From the NCBI GenBank assembly GCA_015061545.1, contig SUWJ01000006.1, forward strand, positions 1 to 64,000: a stretch of 64,000 nucleotides of DNA, written 5' to 3'. The translations under genes and the position numbers were made by a program. The DNA comes from Lentisphaerota bacterium (GTDB taxonomy: Bacteria > Verrucomicrobiota > Lentisphaeria > Victivallales > Victivallaceae). Positions within the stretch are counted from its first letter, which is position 1; each line of letters begins with the position of its first letter. The notes under the pieces were generated by a model, which was not told where the DNA came from, searched no databases, and saw only the letters and a list, made by a program, of their open reading frames with translations. Positions 57,555 through 64,000 of the stretch are shown here, one piece after another.

Positions 57555-58025
57555 TTACTTATCACTCCCGTTGGCACTGGCAAGAAGTTTGCTGACCAGA
57601 CCGTTCCAGAAGCGGGAAGTCAACTGAAAAAGCATCCGCTGATCCTCTTCGCTCAATTCTGAAAGCGCCTCCAGCTCGCATTGGGCAATCGTATCAAGTA
57701 TTTCACGGCAGACCTGTTGCCCCTTGTCGGTAAGTTTGATCATCTTTTTACGGCGGTCGGTAGGATGAAACTCTCTGATTACCAAACGCTGTTCTTCCAG
57801 ATCATTAAGCACCACCGTCATCGTTTGACGCAGCAGATTGGCTTCATCGGCCAAAACTGCGGGTTCCACCCCTTCGGGGTGTTCAGAAAGACACTCAAAT
57901 GTCCAGACCATATTCAGCGACAAATTGCGGCTGTGCGCAAGGCGCGAGTATGCCACATCGGTCTGTTTCCACGCCGAAAAGCACTCTTTGAGCCATTGAG
58001 TTTGTTTTTTTGAGGCTGCAGCCAT
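57555..58025 (-). CDS. MarR-family transcriptional regulator
   Basis: wHTH blocks LADEANLLRQTMTVVLNDLEEQRLVIREFHPTDRRKKMIKLTDKGQQV; ORF opens at 58076, likely ATG at 58025. Confidence 0.9.
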   Translation of the reverse strand: MAAASKKQTQWLKECFSAWKQTDVAYSRLAHSRNLSLNMVWTFECLSEHPEGVEPAVLADEANLLRQTMTVVLNDLEEQRLVIREFHPTDRRKKMIKLTDKGQQVCREILDTIAQCELEALSELSEEDQRMLFQLTSRFWNGLVSKLLASANGSDK

Positions 58026-58051
58026 GATCTGTTTTTGAACTCCAATAATAA

Positions 58052-58087
58052 GCGTCCATATTATGACAAATATCATAATATGGACGC
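58052..58087. promoter_or_regulatory. perfect 15-bp inverted repeat upstream of marR (gcgtccatattatga-caaata-tcataatatggacgc)
   Basis: direct reading; 26 bp upstream of the marR start; no T tract on either side. Confidence 0.75.
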
Positions 58088-58138
58088 GTTTATGCTATTA
58101 TGCAAATTTATTTACTGAAAAATCGGATTTTTCCTTTT

Positions 58139-59512
58139 TCAGCGGTTAAAATGCTCCATAGCAGCCTTGATCGCCTGACGCAGATTGCTCATAACCAACT
58201 CAAGTTCTTCATCGGTGATGACGATCGGCGGAGCGATCACGAGCATGTTGCCGTTGTTACGGAGAATCATGCCATGTTCATAGCACCAGTCACGGATGAA
58301 TACACCATAGGGTTCAGCCAGCTTGGTGCGCTTTTCGCGGTCATCCATAAGTTCGATCGCCCACAAGGTACCCATACCCTGAATATCGCCGACCACGTCA
58401 AATTCCATGAGTTCGGTCAGCTTTTCACGGATCTTCTTGCCGAGTTCAGCAGCGCGTTCCACCAGGTGTTCGCGTTCCATGATTTCGATGTTGGCCAAAG
58501 CAGCGGCGCAGCTGATGCCGTGACCGCCGTAGGTGCTGCCGCTGCGGAATTCGTTACCGGGAGCGCTGAAGGCGGAAGCGATCTTCTGGGTGGTGATACA
58601 GGCACCCAGCGGAGCATAGCCGCTGGTGATGGACTTACTGACATCCAGAATATCCGGCACAACGCCGAAGTGTTCGCAAGCAAACCACTTACCGGTCTTG
58701 GCGAAACCGGTCTGAACTTCGTCGAAGATCAGCAGGATGCCGTATTTATCGCACAGTTCGCGGACACCCTGCAGATAGCCCTTGGGCGGCACGGGGTAAC
58801 CGCTGTTGCTGCCGGGAAGCGGGTCCATAATAATCGCCGCAACGGTATCAGGACCTTCGGAAACTACAATGCGTTCGAGTTCGCGCAAGCAAGCCATGTT
58901 ACATTCGGGCAGTTTCAGACCCATTTCGCATTCGCTGCATTTGACCTGCGGAGCATAGATGCTGCCGGGCATCAGCGGTTCAACAGGTTCGCGCAGCGCG
59001 CTGAAACCGGTCCAGCTGGTGGCAGCCAGAGTGGTGCCGTGATAGCTGCAGCGGCGGCTGATGACCTTGTAACGGCCCTTCTGCCCGGTCTGCCAGAAAT
59101 ACTGACGCGCCATCTTGACCGCAGTTTCGTTGGCTTCGCTGCCGGAGTTCAAAAAGAAGGTAACTTCCAGATCGCCGGGGGCGATTTCAGCAAGTTTTTC
59201 CGCCAAACGAACCAGCGGAGCGGAGAATCCGTCGTGGTAGTTCGGGAAGAATTCCAGATCTTTGAGCTGTTCGTCGATTGCCAGACGGATTTCTTCGCGG
59301 CCATGACCGATCGCACAAGTCACCAGGTTGGAAAAAGTATCAATAAATTCGTTGCCGTCGATATCCGTAATGCGGCAGCCTTTACCGCGGGTAAAGATCT
59401 TTACCCCTTTATCAAGGTCGGCATTGTCCATCCAATGACCGAGAACGTGTTTGCGGGCACTGACCTTCAGGCGGGCTTTTTCTGCATCTGTGAAATTCAT
59501 TTTTCTCACCAT
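58139..59512 (-). CDS. class III PLP-dependent aminotransferase
   Basis: FFLNSGSEANETAVKMARQY, SRRCSYHGTTLAATS, LLIFDEVQTGFAKTGKWFACEHFGVVPDILDVSKSITSGYAPLGA. Confidence 0.93.
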   Translation of the reverse strand: MVRKMNFTDAEKARLKVSARKHVLGHWMDNADLDKGVKIFTRGKGCRITDIDGNEFIDTFSNLVTCAIGHGREEIRLAIDEQLKDLEFFPNYHDGFSAPLVRLAEKLAEIAPGDLEVTFFLNSGSEANETAVKMARQYFWQTGQKGRYKVISRRCSYHGTTLAATSWTGFSALREPVEPLMPGSIYAPQVKCSECEMGLKLPECNMACLRELERIVVSEGPDTVAAIIMDPLPGSNSGYPVPPKGYLQGVRELCDKYGILLIFDEVQTGFAKTGKWFACEHFGVVPDILDVSKSITSGYAPLGACITTQKIASAFSAPGNEFRSGSTYGGHGISCAAALANIEIMEREHLVERAAELGKKIREKLTELMEFDVVGDIQGMGTLWAIELMDDREKRTKLAEPYGVFIRDWCYEHGMILRNNGNMLVIAPPIVITDEELELVMSNLRQAIKAAMEHFNR

Positions 59513-59610
59513 TTTTATAAATGATTTATATTGTTTTTGCCGGGCACCCGCAATTTACGGGCGCCTTGCAGACTTGCGTTTAGTAATTTATTCAGTATAA
59601 GGGTTATTCC

Positions 59611-60879
59611 TTACTTCATATAAGCATCGGCAACCTTGTTGAACGCTGCCACATATTTTTCCAGATGGCAGATATCGTAGTTCGGATGCGCAAAGAACGA
59701 GATGGTGCTTTCCGCCAGTTCTTTGGCGACCGGGCAATCGACTTTGCTGTAATCCATAGCCTTGGCAGCGGGAGTGTTGAACGGATAGTTATCCGGACCG
59801 ATCCCGTTCTTCTGCTGCAGTGTATCTTCCTTGTACAATTCAGGCCACAACGCGCTGAAAACCGGCACGCCTTCGGCAGCCATCGCCGCGATAAATTCTT
59901 TGATCGTCACGGTCAGCTTGCTCATATCCAGAGAGAACGGCACCCACCAGAAGGAGTTTTTGCGTTCTTCGCTGTCGAAGGGGCAAATCTTGACCACGGG
60001 GTGATCTTTCAAAGCATTGATCAGATATTCACCGTTTCTTCTGCGCAGCGGAAGGTTCCAGGAATCCATCCGTTCCAATTCGCAGGAACCGATCAAAGAC
60101 TGGATTTCCGTCATGCGGTAGTTGCAGCCGATGCGGTTGTGAACGTACAGACGGCGATGTTCTTCGGAGATCATATCCAGACCGTTGCTGGTGTCAAAAC
60201 CGAAATCGCGCAGCGAGAAGCAGGTTTCAAAGATATCCTTATCGTTGGTAATGATCGCACCGCCTTCGCCGCCGGTGGTCAGGTGCTTGGTATGGCAGAG
60301 GTTGTAGCAGCCGACATCCGCCACCGTACCGGTCTTTTTGCCGTTGTAAACACCGCCGAAACATTCGGTACAATCTTCCAGCACGCGCAGACCATGCTTT
60401 TTGGCAATATCCATAATCGGGCCCATATCCGTAACAATACCGTACATATGGGAAACCACGATCGCTCTGGTGCGGTCGGTGATTTTTTCTTCGATGTGTT
60501 TGGGGTCAAGCGTGTGCGAGTAGTCCACGTCGGAGAACACCGGCAGCGCCCCCAGCTGCAGAATCGCAAAAACAGGCGGGAAATAAATGTAGCAGGGCAC
60601 GATAACTTCGTCACCGGGGATCACACCCAGCGCCGACAGCGCCATATGCACAGCGCCATATTCGTTGACCGTGCTGACGCAATACTTGGCATTGTGCCAC
60701 GCGGCAAGTTCCTGCTCAAACTTCTTACCGTAAGGACCGCTCCAGTAATTCAACTTGGCAGTCTTCAGAGGTTCCGCCAGCATCTGGTAAGTCTTTTCGG
60801 AATACACAGGCCACAGCGGAAACGGCTCCGTATTCAATGCTGCGCCACCATTAATCGCCAACTTTTCAGCCATGCTCAC
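59611..60879 (-). CDS. DegT/DnrJ/EryC1/StrS family PLP-dependent aminotransferase
   Basis: ALSALGVIPGDEVIVPCYIYFPPVFAILQLGALPVFSDVD, VLEDCTECFGGVYNGKKTGTVADVGCYNLCHTKHLTTGGEGGAI. Confidence 0.93.
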   Translation of the reverse strand: MSMAEKLAINGGAALNTEPFPLWPVYSEKTYQMLAEPLKTAKLNYWSGPYGKKFEQELAAWHNAKYCVSTVNEYGAVHMALSALGVIPGDEVIVPCYIYFPPVFAILQLGALPVFSDVDYSHTLDPKHIEEKITDRTRAIVVSHMYGIVTDMGPIMDIAKKHGLRVLEDCTECFGGVYNGKKTGTVADVGCYNLCHTKHLTTGGEGGAIITNDKDIFETCFSLRDFGFDTSNGLDMISEEHRRLYVHNRIGCNYRMTEIQSLIGSCELERMDSWNLPLRRRNGEYLINALKDHPVVKICPFDSEERKNSFWWVPFSLDMSKLTVTIKEFIAAMAAEGVPVFSALWPELYKEDTLQQKNGIGPDNYPFNTPAAKAMDYSKVDCPVAKELAESTISFFAHPNYDICHLEKYVAAFNKVADAYMK

Positions 60880-61104
60880 ACTCTCTTTCTCTTTGTTGTT
60901 TATTATTTAAGGTACGCTCGGCTGCTTCCGTCAAACCGTAGGCTGCCGATTGAGATTTTAATAAATGTTATTTACTATACATATCATTTACTAAAAAATA
61001 CTATACAACTGTTTTTCTCAAAATGCAAATACTGTAAATAATTTTTTCCGAAACTTACCGCCCGACAGCAGACAAAAAAATGCCGTCATGAGCTTCTGAA
61101 AAGT

Positions 61105-61959
61105 TCAGAATATGGAAATTACCGTAATATTATCGCCCGCGCCACGGAAGAGCGTATTGCAGATAAATTTATCGTTAGCAGCACGGGGCGTCGGACTCTG
61201 CATGAGATTGCGCCCGATCTCCTGCTCGCTCCAGCAGTAAGTCAAGCCGTCGGTACAAAGCAAATAACGATCCGACGGATTGCGGAAATAAGTATGGATT
61301 TCAGGCTTGACCCGCCCGCTGGCCCCCAAAGCCTGCGATATAACGTGCGCACCTGGCACCAGCGAGGGATTAGTTACGCCTTGTTCCATCAACTCATTTT
61401 GTACCGTGTGATCCACGGTTATCTGCCGGCAGACTCCGTTGCGGCAGCAATATATACGGCTGTCGCCCACGTGCGCGGCAATGACCATATCGGGCGTGAA
61501 TACGGCAGCTGCCAGTGTTGTACACATGGGCAGACGGTTTTTCTTTTCGTAGTTGGCGCTGCAAATATCCCAGTTGGCTCGCTGAATACTTTCGGCAAGA
61601 AATCGGGCAAGGAACGCATCAGGCGGATTCTTCTGCTCGCGGAAAAGCTCCTTCCAATCCAATATAAGCCGATGGCAGCAAAGATAACTGGCAATATCAC
61701 CGCCCGTATGTCCGCCAACGCCGTCGGCAACCGCCGCCAGCAAATACCCCGGATAAAGCGATACATAACAGAAGTTGTCTTCGTTGGCCTCGCGGACACA
61801 ACCTTTGTGACTTTCTCCTGCAATATTAAATTCCAAATTAGCGTTCATTTCTGCCATTTTATCTTTATATATGTTGTAAAAACACTCTTTTATCGGCTGA
61901 AAATGGTCATTTTCGCTCTTTTTCATAATAAAATAGCACTTATTTTGCAATAAGTCCAT
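61105..61959 (-). CDS. PP2C-type serine/threonine phosphatase
   Basis: REANEDNFCY, AAVADGVGGHTGGDIAS, CTTLAAAVF, AHVGDSRIYC, LLCTDGL, GAGDNITVISI; N-terminal start uncertain. Confidence 0.93.
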   Translation of the reverse strand: MDLLQNKCYFIMKKSENDHFQPIKECFYNIYKDKMAEMNANLEFNIAGESHKGCVREANEDNFCYVSLYPGYLLAAVADGVGGHTGGDIASYLCCHRLILDWKELFREQKNPPDAFLARFLAESIQRANWDICSANYEKKNRLPMCTTLAAAVFTPDMVIAAHVGDSRIYCCRNGVCRQITVDHTVQNELMEQGVTNPSLVPGAHVISQALGASGRVKPEIHTYFRNPSDRYLLCTDGLTYCWSEQEIGRNLMQSPTPRAANDKFICNTLFRGAGDNITVISIF

Positions 61960-62005
61960 ATTTTTTCTTTGATTTTTTAAAATACTCTGCTATTGTGTCA
62001 TAAAG

Positions 62006-62040
62006 CAAAACCTGCACAATGGGTTTTCCGGCAGGTTTTG
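62006..62040 (+). other. hairpin (perfect 10-bp arms caaaacctgc/gcaggttttg) in the leader of the EF-G-like gene
   Basis: direct reading; 15-nt loop. Confidence 0.6.
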
Positions 62041-62210
62041 TCCGGTATTTTCCGGAGTTTCAGACCGGTTTTTCGGATCTGGTCTGCTGCAGGCGGTGAT
62101 ACCGGAAGCTGTGTGGTAATTTTTCAAACCCGAAAACTGTGTCGGGAACCGGAAAAGTACATCTGGCGCCCGGCGGAGTTTTCCTAATGCTCTTATAAGA
62201 AAGGAAGAAC

Positions 62211-64000
62211 ATGAAGAAGGCTGCTGAAATCCGCAACTTTGCCATCGCCGGTCACGCCGGCAGCGGTAAAACCACTCTCGCTGAAATGCTGGTGTTCAAG
62301 GGTAAAGGTATTACCCGCCGCGGTACCGTTGAAAGCAAAAATACCATTTCTGACTTTACCGCCGAAGAACAGGAACGCGGCGGATCTATCTACGCAGCCG
62401 AAATGAACACTTCGTGGAAAGACCATCAGTTCTTCTTTGCCGACACCCCCGGTTACGGTGAATTTCTGGGCGAAGTGACCAGTTCTTACGCCGCCGCGGA
62501 TGCCGCATTGGTAGTTATCGACTGCGTGGACGGTCCGCAGGTAGGTACCGCCCGTGCATGGAAATTTGCCCGTCTGGCGGGTAAACCCCGCGCCGCATTT
62601 GTCAACCGCCTCGACCGCGATCGTGCCGACTTTGCCACCACGCTGGAAGCCATGCGCGGCAATCACGGCAAAAATGTGATCATTCCGCTCTATTATCCCG
62701 TTGGCAGCGAAGCAAACTTCAGCAAAGTAGTCAACGTACTTTTCGATAAAGATATCCCCGCTGAAATCGCCGATCAGGTCGCCGAATGTCGCGCGCTGTG
62801 GATGGATGTTATTGCGGAAACCGACGAAGAACTTATGATGCGCTATCTTGACGGCGAAGAACTCACCGATGAAGAAATCGCCCAGGGTCTGGTTGCAGCG
62901 GTACACAACTGCAAAGCGATTCCGATCTTTGTCGGCAGCGTCGCCAAAGATATCGGTATTGATGAACTTATGGATGGCATTATCCAGCTTTTCCCCAATC
63001 CGCTGCTGCGTAAAGATATCAAAGATGTTGACGGCAATGCGCTGGAAATCAGCGAAAGCGGGACGGCGATCGGTCAGATCTTCAAGTCGATCAACGATTC
63101 CTTTATCGGCCAGCTGGCATTTATGCGGGTATTCTCAGGCGTATTCAAAGCCGACAGCGACGTTTACAACGTTTCCACCCAGGGCAAGGAACGCATCGGT
63201 CAGCTGCTTTTTATGAACGGCAAAAACTCCACTCAAACTGCGGAAGCCGGTCCCGGCAGCATTGTTGCGGTTGCCAAACTTAAAGCCACCAAAACCAACC
63301 AGACGCTGTCAACTTCGGCAGATGCCAAGGCGCTGGCGCCGATCAACTTCCCCAAACCGGTTATGTCCTACGCAATTACTGCGGTCAAGCCGGGCGAAGA
63401 CGAAAAGATCGCCGCCGGATTGACCCGTATTGCCGAATGTGATCCTACGGTTACGCTTGCCCGCAGCGAAGAAACTCATGAATTGCTGCTCTCGGGCATG
63501 GGCGACCAGCATTTGGCAGTAGTGGGCAAAAAATTGCGCGAACAGTACAAAGTGGAAGCCAACTTTGCCACACCTCAGGTGCCTTACCGCGAAACGATCA
63601 CCGGCAACGGCGATGCCAGCTACCGTCATAAGAAGCAGACCGGTGGTTCAGGACAGTTTGCCGAAGTTCATCTGCGGATCGCGCCCTACGAAGATGGTTA
63701 CGAATTCGCCAACGAAGTAGTCGGCGGCAACATTCCCAAAAACTTTATTCCCGCCGTGGAAAAAGGTGTTATGGAAATGCTCGCCAAAGGTCCGCTGGTC
63801 GGCTGTCCCGTGCAGAACGTTAAAGTTACGGTTTACGACGGCAAATATCACCCCGTAGACTCCAACGAAATGGCGTTTAAAATCGCCAGCCGTGCGGCGT
63901 TCAAAGATGCTATGAAGATGGCAAAACCTGTGCTGCTGGAACCGATCATGGCGGTCAAGATCATTATTCCTGAATCCTACACTGGCGATATTTCCGGCGA
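62211..64000 (+). CDS. elongation factor G-like translational GTPase (3' truncated by window end)
   Basis: ATG 62211, RBS AAGGAAG; FAIAGHAGSGKTTLAEMLV, DTPGYGEF, VNRLDRDR; not in the supplied ORF list because it runs off the edge. Confidence 0.92.
   Translation, partial: MKKAAEIRNFAIAGHAGSGKTTLAEMLVFKGKGITRRGTVESKNTISDFTAEEQERGGSIYAAEMNTSWKDHQFFFADTPGYGEFLGEVTSSYAAADAALVVIDCVDGPQVGTARAWKFARLAGKPRAAFVNRLDRDRADFATTLEAMRGNHGKNVIIPLYYPVGSEANFSKVVNVLFDKDIPAEIADQVAECRALWMDVIAETDEELMMRYLDGEELTDEEIAQGLVAAVHNCKAIPIFVGSVAKDIGIDELMDGIIQLFPNPLLRKDIKDVDGNALEISESGTAIGQIFKSINDSFIGQLAFMRVFSGVFKADSDVYNVSTQGKERIGQLLFMNGKNSTQTAEAGPGSIVAVAKLKATKTNQTLSTSADAKALAPINFPKPVMSYAITAVKPGEDEKIAAGLTRIAECDPTVTLARSEETHELLLSGMGDQHLAVVGKKLREQYKVEANFATPQVPYRETITGNGDASYRHKKQTGGSGQFAEVHLRIAPYEDGYEFANEVVGGNIPKNFIPAVEKGVMEMLAKGPLVGCPVQNVKVTVYDGKYHPVDSNEMAFKIASRAAFKDAMKMAKPVLLEPIMAVKIIIPESYTGDISG

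Noticed and set aside
58100-61041. Long plus-strand ORFs (474 aa and 458 aa) opposite the two aminotransferases
   Set aside because: Shadow ORFs; the sense strands carry intact PLP-enzyme motifs.

Overview
This 64-kb window appears to be chromosomal and to come from a PVC-type anaerobe, possibly Lentisphaerota/Victivallis-like; the taxonomy is inferred from gene content only. Housekeeping and metabolic genes include asd, thrC, tsaC-like, a YbhE-type lactonase, gnd, topA, and a rex - NuoE/NuoF-like - [FeFe]-hydrogenase - PFOR fermentation block. There are also carbohydrate genes (GH78, GHL10, DUF4432), two tandem small heat-shock proteins, aminotransferases, a MarR regulator, a PP2C phosphatase and an EF-G-like GTPase that runs off the right edge. 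Two accessory loci stand out. (1) 43474-56405 is a compact co-directional nine-gene block. It encodes a secreted protein, a GYF/zinc-ribbon P-loop GTPase, a GAP1-N2-like transmembrane coiled-coil protein, a 1029-aa transmembrane protein with no family I recognise, a GYF-multi-TM protein, one MotA/TolQ/ExbB-type channel subunit, two different MotB/ExbD-like subunits with long coiled coils, and a membrane-anchored vWA protein. I read it as a candidate GTPase-controlled, ion-motive-force-powered envelope machine. It is the best candidate here for an under-described system. (2) 20700-27923 pairs a TibC/AAH-type strand-loop-strand O-heptosyltransferase with a 1966-aa surface protein. That protein carries an HExxH motif, AIDA-like repeats, Fn3-like repeats, a PGRS-like glycine-rich region, CARDB and RTX repeats, but no autotransporter barrel. 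No tRNA, rRNA, CRISPR array or intact mobile element was recognised. All family calls are by eye from motifs; no searches were run.
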